Assembly (NCBI GenBank): GCA_014268975.2
Contig: CP077096.1
Coordinates: 4,501,501 to 4,565,500, forward strand
DNA length: 64,000 nucleotides
Origin: Pseudomonas wayambapalatensis
GTDB lineage: Bacteria > Pseudomonadota > Gammaproteobacteria > Pseudomonadales > Pseudomonadaceae
Direction of reading: 5' to 3'
Part shown: positions 9,193 through 18,184 of the stretch, one piece after another
Position numbering within the stretch: position 1 is the first letter of the stretch
Layout of the letters: each line of letters opens with the position of its first letter
Translations under genes and position numbers: made by a program
The notes under the pieces: model-generated
Told to the model about the DNA's origin: nothing
The model's input: the letters and a program-made list of their open reading frames with translations, nothing else
The model's database searches: none

Positions 9193-10216
9193 TCGGTCGT
9201 TGCCGCTGTTCTGGGCTACCGGGCTGGTCGGACTTGCTGGCGGTTTCATCGCCAGCAAGGTCGGCTGGCCTTTGCCGTGGATGGTCGGCTCGCTGCTGGC
9301 GATCATTGCGGTGCGCTGCCTCACCCCCTGGCAACTGTCGGAAATCCCCAACGGCCGTAAATGCGGGCAGTGGGTGATCGGTATCGGTATCGGCCTGCAC
9401 TTCACCCCAGAAGTGATCGAACAGGTTGCCAGCCATTTCGGCTTGATCTTCTTCGGCGCACTGCTGACCACGGTCTCCAGCGGCGTCGGCGTGTGGCTGC
9501 TGCGCCGGTCCGGCGAGGACCGTGCCACGGCATTCTTTGCCAGCATGCCCGGCGGCTCGGGCGAGATGGTCAACCTGGGCGCGCGCAATGGTGCGGTGCT
9601 CAGCCAAGTGGCGGCGGCGCAGAGCCTGCGCGTACTGGCGGTGGTGCTGTGCGTACCGGCGCTGTTCAAGCTGCTGCTGGGCGATGGCGTGGCGCTGAAC
9701 CATGCCGGCAGCGTCAGTTGGGGTTGGCTGGCGCTGATTGCGCCGCTGAGCATTGGCGTGGCGCTGCTCTGGCAGCGCCTGCGCCAGCCCAATCCCTGGT
9801 TGTTCGGGCCACTGCTGGTGGCTGCCAGCATCAGCCTGGCCAACAACCTGCAGATCGGCCTGCCCAACGGCGCCAGCCAGATCGGCCAGTGGTTGATCGG
9901 CAGCGGCCTGGCCTGCCACTTCAACCGCGCGTTCTTCCGCCGTGCGCCGGCCTTCCTGGGGCGCACCCTGGTGGCGACGGCCCTGTGCATGCTGATCGCA
10001 GGCGGCGCGGCCTGGGGGCTGAGCCTGTTCAGCCACCTGGACCTGCGTTCGCTGACATTGGGGATGATGCCGGGCGGGATCGCCGAGATGAGCCTGACGG
10101 CGGAGACCCTGCAACTGTCGGTGCCGCTGGTGACGGCGCTGCAGGTGATGCGCTTGCTGTTCGTGCTGTTCCTGGCAGAACCGATGTTCAGGTATTGGAT
10201 ACGCCAGGACGATTGA
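9185..10216 (+). CDS. AbrB-family (ammonia monooxygenase/AbrB-like) membrane protein
   Basis: A 343-residue integral membrane protein with a duplicated arrangement of hydrophobic helices. The segments FFASMPGGSGEMVNLG (about 113-130) and LGMMPGGIAEMSLTAE (about 291-307) are paralogous halves typical of the AbrB membrane family. The start overlaps the end of tctA by 8 bases, so it is translationally coupled. Its function is not established; its place after tctA suggests a role in organic acid transport. Confidence 0.8.
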   Translation: MPDRSLPLFWATGLVGLAGGFIASKVGWPLPWMVGSLLAIIAVRCLTPWQLSEIPNGRKCGQWVIGIGIGLHFTPEVIEQVASHFGLIFFGALLTTVSSGVGVWLLRRSGEDRATAFFASMPGGSGEMVNLGARNGAVLSQVAAAQSLRVLAVVLCVPALFKLLLGDGVALNHAGSVSWGWLALIAPLSIGVALLWQRLRQPNPWLFGPLLVAASISLANNLQIGLPNGASQIGQWLIGSGLACHFNRAFFRRAPAFLGRTLVATALCMLIAGGAAWGLSLFSHLDLRSLTLGMMPGGIAEMSLTAETLQLSVPLVTALQVMRLLFVLFLAEPMFRYWIRQDD

Positions 10217-10224
10217 CCGGTCGA

Positions 10225-10296
10225 CCTCTTCGCGGGCAAGTCGGAGCGCCGAACCGCCGCCCCCACTGGCTGAGAGCGGGCTTGCCCGCGAAGAGG
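10225..10296. repeat. Paired REP hairpin after tct locus
   Basis: CCTCTTCGCGGGCAAG (10225-10240) and its exact inverse CTTGCCCGCGAAGAGG (10281-10296) flank a 40-base spacer between two convergent genes. It is a REP pair that could also act as a transcription end. Confidence 0.75.
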
Positions 10297-10315
10297 CCAA
10301 CCCGACCGCAAGCCC

Positions 10316-11008
10316 TTACAAAGGCGGCACCGCCCAATTGATGGGCTCCAATCCGCGCTGCTGCAGGAAGCTGTTGGTCCGGCTAAAATGCCCGCAGCCC
10401 AAAAACCCGCGATACGCCGACAACGGTGACGGATGCACCGACTTGAGCACCAGATGCTTGGTCCCGTCGATCAGCTTCTGCTTGCTCTGCGCATGCGATC
10501 CCCACAGCAGGAACACCACGTTCTCGCACTGCTCGCTGACCAGCTGGATGATGCGGTCGGTGAAGAACTCCCAACCCTTCTTGGCATGCGACGCAGCATT
10601 GGCGCGCTCGACGGTCATGGTGGTATTGAGCAGCAACACCCCCTGCTCGGCCCAGCTCTGCAGGTAGCCATGATTGGGGATCGGCAGGTTCAGGTCGCGC
10701 TGCAGCTCCTTGTAGATATTCACCAGCGAAGGCGGCGTCGGCACCCCCGGCTGCACCGAGAAGCACAGGCCATGGGCCTGGCCCGGGCCGTGGTAAGGGT
10801 CCTGGCCGAGGATCACCACTTTCACCTTGTCCAGCGGCGTGGTGTTGAGGGCATTGAAGATCAGCGGCCCAGGTGGATAGATCTCCTTGCCGGCGGCATG
10901 CTCCTGGCGCAGGAACTCGCGCAGCTGGTGCATGTAGGGCTGGTCGAACTCGGCGCGCAGCGCGGCCTTCCAGCTGGGTTCGAGCTTGATGCGATCGTCG
11001 TCGGTCAT
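10316..11008 (-). CDS. ung: Uracil-DNA glycosylase (family 1)
   Basis: A 230-residue UNG-type enzyme that removes uracil from DNA in base excision repair. The catalytic water-activating motif GQDPYHGPGQAHGLCFS (about 65-82) and the DNA-intercalation motif HPSPLSAYRGF (about 190-200) are intact. The start at 11008 gives MTDDDRIKLEPSWK, the usual N-terminus; the long upstream frame is rejected. It is convergent with the AbrB-family gene. Confidence 0.96.
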   Translation of the reverse strand: MTDDDRIKLEPSWKAALRAEFDQPYMHQLREFLRQEHAAGKEIYPPGPLIFNALNTTPLDKVKVVILGQDPYHGPGQAHGLCFSVQPGVPTPPSLVNIYKELQRDLNLPIPNHGYLQSWAEQGVLLLNTTMTVERANAASHAKKGWEFFTDRIIQLVSEQCENVVFLLWGSHAQSKQKLIDGTKHLVLKSVHPSPLSAYRGFLGCGHFSRTNSFLQQRGLEPINWAVPPL

Positions 11009-11137
11009 GGAGCAATCCTGAATCAGAGTGGGCGCGACACTAGGAAAGCCGCCCCCGCTTGTCAATCGCTCCGACCGGTGACAGGCACGATCGGTCAGGC
11101 AAGCCATACTTGTGCGACGACTTGCGCGAGGTTGTCC

Positions 11138-12244
11138 ATGTCCATTCATTGCGAGGTACTCACCGGCGCCGATGGCGCCCGTATCGGCATCGCCACCCTG
11201 GATGCCGCCAAGACCCTGAACGCCCTGACCCTGCCGATGATCGAGATGCTCGATTCGCACCTGCGCGAATGGGCGCGCGATCCGGGCGTCGTCTGCGTGC
11301 TGCTGCGCGGCAACGGCGAAAAGGCCTTCTGCGCAGGCGGCGATGTGCGCGCGCTGGTGCAGGCCTGTCGCGAGCATCCCGGCAGCGTGCCACCGCTGGC
11401 AGCAACCTTCTTCGCCGCCGAATATCGCCTCGACTATCTGCTGCACACCTACCCCAAGCCGCTATTGTGCTGGGGCCGCGGTCATGTGCTGGGCGGCGGC
11501 ATGGGCCTGCTGCAGGGCGCCAATGTGCGTATCGTCACCCCCAGCAGCCGACTGGCGATGCCGGAAGTGAGCATTGGCCTGTATCCGGATGTCGGCGCCA
11601 GTTGGTTCCTCAGCCGCCTGCCGGGCAAGCTTGGGCTGTTCCTGGGGCTGACCGGCGCGCCGATCAATGCCCGTGACGCCCTTGATCTGGGGCTGGCCGA
11701 CCGTTTCCTCGGCGAGCAGCAGCAGGCTTCGCTGATCAAAGAACTGCTGCAACTGAACTGGCAGGAACAGACCGCCTTGCAACTGAACAGCCTGCTCAAG
11801 GCCGAGCAGCATCGCGCCTGGGCCGAGCTTCCCGAAGCGCAGTGGCTGCCTCGCCGCGCCGTGATCGACACATTGCTCGATGTCGCTGACCCGGTAGCCG
11901 CCTGGCGGGCCGTGTACGGCTTGAGACACCACACCGATCCACTGCTGGCCAAGGCGGGCGAGCGCTTGCATGAAGGCTGCCCGCTTACCGGTCATCTGGT
12001 CTGGGAACAGCTTCACCGCGCCCGTCACCTGTCGCTGGCCCAGGTGTTCCAGATGGAATACGCCATGAGCCTGAACTGCTGTCGGCATCCGGAATTCAGC
12101 GAAGGGGTGCGCGCTCGCTTGCTCGACAAAGACAACCAACCGCACTGGCACTGGCCGGATATCGGCAAGGTGCCAGCAGCGGTGGTCGAAGCGCACTTCG
12201 TCAAAGTCTGGGAGGGGCGACACCCGCTGGCGGATCTGGGCTGA
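11138..12244 (+). CDS. Enoyl-CoA hydratase/isomerase family, HIBYL-CoA hydrolase-like
   Basis: A 368-residue crotonase-superfamily enzyme, longer than simple enoyl-CoA hydratases and in the range of 3-hydroxyisobutyryl-CoA hydrolases. The oxyanion-hole segments AFCAGGDVRAL (about 60-72) and GHVLGGGMGLLQGA (about 110-130) and the catalytic-region Glu in MPEVSIGLYPDVG (about 145) are present. The C-terminal hydrolase-type extension is also present. The ATG at 11138 has GAGGT upstream. The substrate is inferred from family and length only; no valine-degradation genes are adjacent. Confidence 0.82.
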   Translation: MSIHCEVLTGADGARIGIATLDAAKTLNALTLPMIEMLDSHLREWARDPGVVCVLLRGNGEKAFCAGGDVRALVQACREHPGSVPPLAATFFAAEYRLDYLLHTYPKPLLCWGRGHVLGGGMGLLQGANVRIVTPSSRLAMPEVSIGLYPDVGASWFLSRLPGKLGLFLGLTGAPINARDALDLGLADRFLGEQQQASLIKELLQLNWQEQTALQLNSLLKAEQHRAWAELPEAQWLPRRAVIDTLLDVADPVAAWRAVYGLRHHTDPLLAKAGERLHEGCPLTGHLVWEQLHRARHLSLAQVFQMEYAMSLNCCRHPEFSEGVRARLLDKDNQPHWHWPDIGKVPAAVVEAHFVKVWEGRHPLADLG

Positions 12245-12246
12245 CC

Positions 12247-12660
12247 CTATCGCTGCCAGTTGCGATCCCCACGCCCCCGATCGCCTTGCCCATTGGAATG
12301 CCAGCGATCATCCCGCCCGCCGCCACGGTAGTCCTGGCGATCGCGGTCACGCCCGTAGTCGTAGCGCTGGCGGTTGCCGTAGTCATGACGCGGATTGCCA
12401 TGCCACTGGTTCACCACCGGTGGCGTGTAGGGCCGGTAGTAAGGTGCCGGCGCCGGACGGTAGTAACGCGGTGCCGTCTGGTAGTAATACCGAGGCTGCG
12501 GCGCGACGTAGTAACGGTCCTGACGGTAGTAGTAACCCGGGTAGGCGTAGCGGTCAGCGGTGTAGTACTCGCTGCGGTAATAGCCCCCGCCCCCGTAGTA
12601 AGGGGCACAGGCACTGGTCATCAGGCCAAGCAGAACGACCAACAGGATTCGAGGGTACAT
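12247..12660 (-). CDS. Tyrosine-rich small lipoprotein
   Basis: A 137-residue predicted lipoprotein with lipobox TSAC at Cys18. The mature part is low complexity: residues about 20-85 are dominated by Tyr, Pro and Arg in YY/YYR clusters, and the tail is Arg/Asp/Gly-rich (YDYGRDRDRQDYRGG). AGGAGG lies before the ATG. I recognise no enzyme domain. It could be an envelope structural or RNA/polyanion-binding protein; that is speculation. Confidence 0.8.
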   Translation of the reverse strand: MYPRILLVVLLGLMTSACAPYYGGGGYYRSEYYTADRYAYPGYYYRQDRYYVAPQPRYYYQTAPRYYRPAPAPYYRPYTPPVVNQWHGNPRHDYGNRQRYDYGRDRDRQDYRGGGRDDRWHSNGQGDRGRGDRNWQR

Positions 12661-12892
12661 GGCGGCCTCCTGGACCGCTGGATTGCCCGGCACAGCGGCG
12701 CTGGCGGACGTCGATCGCAACACGTTGATCGACACTGAGTAAGACAGTGCGCCCAAGGTCCGGTGCCATTTGCGCAACAAATTGAAACAGACAGAACGAT
12801 CCGGAAATACAAATAGACAGAGGCGCGACAAAAGCCTCCAACGGATATACTGCGCGCCTCGGTGCAGACATACCGCGAACCCGGAAGCCACC

Positions 12893-13114
12893 ATGAACGA
12901 CAGCCAGCGCTGCCCCGCCTGCGGCGCCGCCAACCAGTGCGCCCTGGCCGACCCGCGCAGTGCCACCCAGGCCTGCTGGTGTTTCAGCGTCAGCATCGAT
13001 GCCGCTTTGCTCGAGGCGCTTCCCGACGAACTGCGCAACAAGGCCTGCCTGTGCCCTCGCTGCGCAGCAGTCGACGAACAGCTCAAGGCAGCCGACCAGC
13101 GGCAGCCTCTTTAA
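12893..13114 (+). CDS. Cysteine-rich CWC family protein
   Basis: A 73-residue protein with CPACGAANQC near the N-terminus, a central CWC (ACWCF) and CLCPRC near residue 55. Three Cys clusters of this form define the small CWC family, presumably metal-binding. The ATG is preceded by GGAAG. It ends 10 bases before the pseudouridine synthase, so the two are probably one operon. Function is unknown. Confidence 0.85.
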   Translation: MNDSQRCPACGAANQCALADPRSATQACWCFSVSIDAALLEALPDELRNKACLCPRCAAVDEQLKAADQRQPL

Positions 13115-13124
13115 GATTGCTACG

Positions 13125-13817
13125 ATGCGCCTCGATCGATTTCTCGCCAACTTCCCCCAGTACAACCGCCAGCAGGTGCGCTTGCTGCTGGTGCAGCGCC
13201 GTGTGCGGGTCGACACACAGCCGGTGATAGATCCGCGACACGAGGTGCGTGAATTCAGCCGGGTCGAGGTCGATGAGCAGTTGTTGCAGGCCGGGCGCCC
13301 GGCACGCTACCTGATGTTGTACAAGCCCGCGGGGTGCGTCAGCGCCACCCGCGACCCGCAGCACCCCACCGTACTCGACCTGCTGCCGCCCGAGCTGCGA
13401 GAGGATCTGCACATCGCCGGGCGCCTGGACTACAACACCACCGGGCTGATGATCCTGACCAATGACGGCCAATGGTCACGCCGCCTGACCCAACCGCGCA
13501 CCAAGCAGGCGAAGGTCTATCAGGTCGAGACCGAGGACGAAATCGGCGCGCACTACATCGAAAAGTTCCGCGAAGGCTTCTACTTCGCCTTCGAAGACCT
13601 CACCACCCTGCCCGCCCAACTCGACATTCTTGGCCCGCGCAGCGCGCGACTGGCGATCGTCGAAGGCCGCTATCACCAGGTCAAGCGCATGTTCGGCCAC
13701 TTCGACAACAAGGTGATCGGCCTGCACCGCGAACGCATGGGGCCCATCAGCCTGGACCCGGCCCTGACGCCCGGCGCGTTCAGGGCCCTGACCGCCGAGG
13801 AAATCGCGGCGGTCTGA
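13125..13817 (+). CDS. RsuA/RluB-family pseudouridine synthase
   Basis: A 230-residue enzyme with an N-terminal S4 RNA-binding domain (MRLDRFLANFPQYNRQQVR) and a catalytic domain. The catalytic Asp is in the motif GRLDYNTTGLMILTNDG (about 102-118). A late motif VEGRYHQVKRMF (about 181-192) matches the family. It converts uridine to pseudouridine in rRNA, most likely 16S (RsuA-like); the exact target cannot be set from sequence. Longer in-frame starts upstream overlap the CWC gene and are rejected. Confidence 0.9.
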   Translation: MRLDRFLANFPQYNRQQVRLLLVQRRVRVDTQPVIDPRHEVREFSRVEVDEQLLQAGRPARYLMLYKPAGCVSATRDPQHPTVLDLLPPELREDLHIAGRLDYNTTGLMILTNDGQWSRRLTQPRTKQAKVYQVETEDEIGAHYIEKFREGFYFAFEDLTTLPAQLDILGPRSARLAIVEGRYHQVKRMFGHFDNKVIGLHRERMGPISLDPALTPGAFRALTAEEIAAV

Positions 13818-13826
13818 CGGTCGACC

Positions 13827-16800
13827 TCAGGCGCTCTTCTTCACCCTGAACCAGGCCGCATACAGCGCCGGCAGGAACAGCAGCGTCAAGGCCGTCGCCA
13901 CGATCAAGCCGCCCATGATCGCCACTGCCATCGGCCCGTAGAACACGCTGCGCGACAGTGGAATCATCGCCAGCACCGCGGCCAATGCCGTCAGCACGAT
14001 GGGCCGGAAGCGCCGCACCGTAGCCTCGATGATCGCCTGCCAGCGGTCCAGCCCAGCGGCGATGTCCTGCTCGATCTGGTCCACCAGGATCACCGAGTTA
14101 CGCATGATCATCCCTGCCAGCGCGATGGTGCCGAGCATCGCCACGAAGCCGAACGGCTGGCGGAACACCAGCAGGAACAAGGTCACACCAATCAGCCCCA
14201 ACGGTGCGGTGAGGAACACCATCACCGTGCGCGAGAAACTGCGCAGCTGGATCATCAGCAGGCTCAGCACCACCACGATGAACAACGGCATGCCGGCGTT
14301 CACCGAGCGCTGGCCGCGCTGGGCATCCTCCACCGTGCCGCCGACCTCAAGCAGGTAACCGTCGGGCAATTGCTCGCGCACCTGCTGCAGGGTCGGCAGG
14401 ATCTGCCTGACCAGGCTGTCCGGCTGTTCCTTGTCGTAGATGTCGGCACGCACGGTCACCGTCGGCAGGCGATTGCGGTGCCAGATGACACCCTCCTCGA
14501 AGCCGTACTCCAGCGTCGCCACCTGTGACAACGCCACGCTCTGGCCGTTGTCGGTCGGCAGCGCCAGACTGCCCAGGCCCCCAATGTCGCTGCGCTCCTC
14601 GCGAGTGCCGCGCAAGAGAATTTCGATCAGTTCGTTGTCCTCGCGGTACTGGCTGACCGTGGTGCCCGTCAACGAGCTTTGCAGGAAGCTCGACAGCTGC
14701 GCGGTACTCACGCCGAGCGCGCGGGCGCGGTCCTGGTCGATTGCCAGGAACACCGCCTTGCTCGGTTCCTCCCAGTCCAGGTGCACGTTGACCACGTGCG
14801 GGTTCTCGCGCACCTTGACCGCCACCTCTCGGGCCAGGGCGCGCACTTTCTCGATGTGTTCGCCGGTGACCCGGAACTGCACCGGGTAACCCACGGGCGG
14901 GCCGTTCTCAAGGCGCGTGACCCGCGAGCGCAATTGCGGGAATTCCTGGTCAAGGGTGGTAATGGCCCAGCTGCGCAGGGCTTCGCGGTCCTTGAGCGAC
15001 TTGGCCAGCACCACGAACTGGGCGAAGCTCGCTGCCGGCAGTTGCTGGTCCAGCGGCAGGTAATAACGCGGTGAACCGGTGCCGACGTAGGCCACGTAGT
15101 TCTCGATACCATCCTGCTGCTTGAGCAGCGCCTCCAGGCGCTTGACCTGCTCGGCGGTGTTGGCCAGCGAAGCACCTTCGGCCAGTTTCAGGTCGATCAT
15201 CAGCTCAGGCCGCGCCGATGCCGGGAAGAACTGCTGGGGCACGAAGCGGAACAGCACGATGCTGCCGACGAAGGCGGCAATGGTCAGCACGATCACGGTC
15301 TTGCGGCGGCGCACGCACCACTCCACCACCTTGCGCACACGTTGGTAGAACGGCGTGGCATAAGGGTCGGGCGTATGCTCGCCATTGCCGTGACGCGCCG
15401 CATGGCGCTTGGCCAGGTCCGGCAGCAGGCGGTCGCCCAGATAGGGGACGAACAGTACCGCCGCGACCCACGAGGTCAGCAACGCGATGGTCACCACCTG
15501 GAAGATCGAACGGGTGTATTCGCCGGTGCTCGACGCGGCCGTGGCGATCGGCAGAAAGCCTGCGGCGGTGATCAGCGTTCCGGTCAGCATCGGGAAGGCG
15601 GTACTCGACCAGGCATAGCTTGCCGCCTTGAGCCGGTCGTAGCCCTGCTCCATCTTGATCGCCATCATCTCCACGGCAATGATCGCATCGTCCACCAGCA
15701 GCCCCAGGGCCAGTACCAGCGCCCCCAGCGAAATCTTGTGCAAGCCGATGCCGAAGTAGTGCATGGCAGCGAAGGTCATGGCCAGCACCAGCGGGATCGC
15801 CAGGGCCACCACCAGCCCCGTGCGCACCCCCAGCGAGAAGAAGCTCACCAGCAACACGATGACCAGTGCCTCGACCAGCACCTGGATGAACTCGCCGACC
15901 CCGGCCTTGACCGCTGCCGGCTGGTCGGACACCTTGCGCAGCTCCATGCCCGCCGGCAGGTCGTGCGCGAGCCGGGCGAACTCGGCTTCCAGCGCTTTGC
16001 CCAGTACCAGGATGTCACCGCCGTCCTTCATAGACACAGCAAGGCCGATGGCATCCTCGCCCATGAAGCGCATGCGCGGCGCAGGTGGGTCGTTGAAGCC
16101 GCGATGGACCTCGGCAACATCGCCGATGCGGAAGGTGCGATCGCCCACGCGGATAGGGAACTGGCGAATCTGCTCGACGCTGTCGAAGCGCCCGCTGACC
16201 CGCAGTTGCAGGCGCTCGCTGGGCGTTTCGAAGAAGCCTGCGGTGCTCACCGCATTCTGCTCGCGCAACGCCTGCTGCACCGCGGCCAGCGGCACCCCCA
16301 GGGTCGCCAGCTTGGTGTTGGACAGCTCGATCCAGATCTTCTCGTCCTGCAAGCCGATCAGCTCGACCTTGCCCACATCCTTGACTCGCTGCAGCTGGAT
16401 CTGGATGCGGTCGGCATAATCCTTGAGCACCGCATAGTCGAAGCCTGCCCCGCTCAGGGCGTAGATATTGCCGAACGTGGTGCCGAACTCATCGTTGAAG
16501 AACGGCCCCTGCACCTCAGGCGGCAAGGTGTGACGAATATCCGCGACCTTCTTGCGGATCTGGTACCACAGCGCGGGAATTTCGTCCGAATGCATCGAGT
16601 CGCGAGCCATGAACGTGACCTGGGACTCACCCGGACGGGAGAACGAGACGATCTTGTCGTACTCGCCGGTCTCCATCAGCTTCTTTTCGATGCGCTCGGT
16701 GACCTGTCGCGACACCTCTTCAGCGGTGGCACCAGGCCACAACGTACGCACGACCATGGCCTTGAAGGTAAAGGGCGGATCTTCACTCTGCCCAAGCTTG

Positions 16801-16895
16801 GTGTAGGACATAGCGCCAATGGCCGCCAACAGGATCATCAGGAACAGTACGATCTGGCGATTGCGCAGCGCCCAGGCGGAAAGGTTGAACCCCAT
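13827..16895 (-). CDS. mexK: RND efflux transporter, MexK-like inner-membrane pump
   Basis: A 1022-residue HAE1-type RND pump with one N-terminal helix, a large periplasmic loop, a helix bundle and the same again in the second half. The proton-relay acidic pair is visible in ALGLLVDDAIIAVEMM (about 403-418). It starts 6 bases after the adaptor gene. No outer-membrane partner is encoded here. In P. aeruginosa, mexK-mexJ-mexL lies upstream of rsmJ in the same order and with nearly the same lengths. The name is by synteny; a TriC-type pump is the main alternative. Confidence 0.75.
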   Translation of the reverse strand: MGFNLSAWALRNRQIVLFLMILLAAIGAMSYTKLGQSEDPPFTFKAMVVRTLWPGATAEEVSRQVTERIEKKLMETGEYDKIVSFSRPGESQVTFMARDSMHSDEIPALWYQIRKKVADIRHTLPPEVQGPFFNDEFGTTFGNIYALSGAGFDYAVLKDYADRIQIQLQRVKDVGKVELIGLQDEKIWIELSNTKLATLGVPLAAVQQALREQNAVSTAGFFETPSERLQLRVSGRFDSVEQIRQFPIRVGDRTFRIGDVAEVHRGFNDPPAPRMRFMGEDAIGLAVSMKDGGDILVLGKALEAEFARLAHDLPAGMELRKVSDQPAAVKAGVGEFIQVLVEALVIVLLVSFFSLGVRTGLVVALAIPLVLAMTFAAMHYFGIGLHKISLGALVLALGLLVDDAIIAVEMMAIKMEQGYDRLKAASYAWSSTAFPMLTGTLITAAGFLPIATAASSTGEYTRSIFQVVTIALLTSWVAAVLFVPYLGDRLLPDLAKRHAARHGNGEHTPDPYATPFYQRVRKVVEWCVRRRKTVIVLTIAAFVGSIVLFRFVPQQFFPASARPELMIDLKLAEGASLANTAEQVKRLEALLKQQDGIENYVAYVGTGSPRYYLPLDQQLPAASFAQFVVLAKSLKDREALRSWAITTLDQEFPQLRSRVTRLENGPPVGYPVQFRVTGEHIEKVRALAREVAVKVRENPHVVNVHLDWEEPSKAVFLAIDQDRARALGVSTAQLSSFLQSSLTGTTVSQYREDNELIEILLRGTREERSDIGGLGSLALPTDNGQSVALSQVATLEYGFEEGVIWHRNRLPTVTVRADIYDKEQPDSLVRQILPTLQQVREQLPDGYLLEVGGTVEDAQRGQRSVNAGMPLFIVVVLSLLMIQLRSFSRTVMVFLTAPLGLIGVTLFLLVFRQPFGFVAMLGTIALAGMIMRNSVILVDQIEQDIAAGLDRWQAIIEATVRRFRPIVLTALAAVLAMIPLSRSVFYGPMAVAIMGGLIVATALTLLFLPALYAAWFRVKKSA

Positions 16896-16901
16896 CGGGA
16901 C

Positions 16902-18002
16902 TTACTCCTTGCTCGCCAGGTTCACCACACGGTTGCTGCGATCGACCGGCCGTACCTCCTGGCCTTCGCGCAGCACGTGGCCACCTGCGGCGACCACCCA
17001 GTCGTTGACGCCCAGCCCTTCGAGCACCGGCACGCTGTCGGCACCGTAGGGGCCGAGACGAACAGGCGCACGCTCCAGCCGATTGTCCTTGCCCACTCGC
17101 CAGACATAGGCCTGGCCCTGCTCGGCAGTCACCGCCGACAGCGGCACCGACAGCGGCGAGCGTTCGGCATGGGCGATGTACACCCTGGCGCTCTGGCCCA
17201 GCTCTGCCGGGGCTTGCGTCGATGTGAAGGCAATTCGCGCAGCGAAGGTGCGCGAGCGTGGATCCGCGGCCGGCGACAGCTCGCGGATACGCCCCTCGAA
17301 GCGCTGCTCGGGGTGCGACCAGAGTTCGACAGTTACCGCCTGCCCCACCGTGAAGCGGGCAAACTGTTGCTCGGGCAGGCCGATGGCCACCTCACGTTCG
17401 CCATCGGCTGCCAGGGTGAATACTGTCTGCCCAGCCGCAACCACCTGGCCCACTTCGACCTGGCGCTTGGCGATCACACCGTTCTGCGGCGCCCGCAGCA
17501 CAGCGTATTCCGCCTGGTTGCCGGCCACGTCGAATTGCGCCTTGGCCTGCTTGAGGCGGGCAAGACCCGCACGGTAGAGGTTCTCGGCATTGTCGAACTG
17601 GGAATGGCTGACCATCTGGCGGTCAAGCAGCTTCTGGTAACGGTCGCGTTCGGCACGCACCAGCGACAGGTTCGCCTCGGCGGCGGCCATCTGCGCGCGG
17701 TTGGCCTCCAACTGCAGGCGCACGTCCTGCGGATCGAGCTCGGCCAGTGGCTGGTCGGCCTTGACCCGCTGCCCTTCCTCGACCAGGCGCTTGCTGACCT
17801 TGCCGCCGATACGAAACGCCAGCTCCGGCTCGAACCTGGCGCGTACTTCGCCCGGATAGCTGTTGGCCGAAGCGCCGGTGGGCTGGGGCTGGATCACCAG
17901 TGCCGGACGCGGGGCCGCAGGTGCCGCGGCCTCCTGGCCACAGGCAGTGAGCAGCAAGACGCAGGCAAGGGGCAGGACGAGGGGCGACGCACGACGCAAC
18001 AT
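16902..18002 (-). CDS. mexJ: RND periplasmic adaptor, MexJ-like
   Basis: A 366-residue membrane-fusion protein with a lipobox (LLTAC, Cys21). Two half-lipoyl segments (EPELAFRIGGKVSKRLVEEGQRV and LRAPQNGVIAKRQVEVGQVV) flank an alpha-helical hairpin (about 90-160), followed by beta-barrel and membrane-proximal domains. It links the inner-membrane pump to an outer-membrane channel supplied from elsewhere. It is the first gene of the pump operon and is divergent from the TetR gene. Confidence 0.85.
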   Translation of the reverse strand: MLRRASPLVLPLACVLLLTACGQEAAAPAAPRPALVIQPQPTGASANSYPGEVRARFEPELAFRIGGKVSKRLVEEGQRVKADQPLAELDPQDVRLQLEANRAQMAAAEANLSLVRAERDRYQKLLDRQMVSHSQFDNAENLYRAGLARLKQAKAQFDVAGNQAEYAVLRAPQNGVIAKRQVEVGQVVAAGQTVFTLAADGEREVAIGLPEQQFARFTVGQAVTVELWSHPEQRFEGRIRELSPAADPRSRTFAARIAFTSTQAPAELGQSARVYIAHAERSPLSVPLSAVTAEQGQAYVWRVGKDNRLERAPVRLGPYGADSVPVLEGLGVNDWVVAAGGHVLREGQEVRPVDRSNRVVNLASKE

Positions 18003-18036
18003 GATGAATAACCTTTCGCAGAGGACGCATCGAATA

Positions 18037-18063
18037 ATTATACTGGCGGGTATATTAAGTCAG
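18037..18063 (-). promoter_or_regulatory. Pump-operon promoter with overlapping palindrome
   Basis: On the minus strand TATAAT (18042-18037) fits a -10 box. TATAC (18039-18043) and GTATA (18050-18054) form an inverted repeat with a 6-bp spacer over it, a likely operator for the adjacent TetR repressor. A GTATTT at 18102-18107 could be a related half-site. Inferred from position and symmetry. Confidence 0.5.
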
Positions 18064-18184
18064 GGAACCGACGCCGGGAAGCGGGTGCCAGACAGAAAAA
18101 TGTATTTATCCCGCGACGTGCGTAGCAGCCGCGAGCCGCGCGACTCGGTAATATGAGCGCTTCATCAGACAGACACGGACTCCA

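Noticed and set aside
6688..10311. Very long minus-strand open frame (1207 codons) opposite tctA and the AbrB gene
   Set aside because: It is antisense to well-recognised genes, and its His/Gln/Asp-rich translation is typical of the shadow frame of high-GC coding DNA.
15342..18011. Plus-strand open frame of 889 codons opposite the RND pump genes
   Set aside because: It lies antisense to clear RND pump and adaptor genes and has low-complexity shadow composition.
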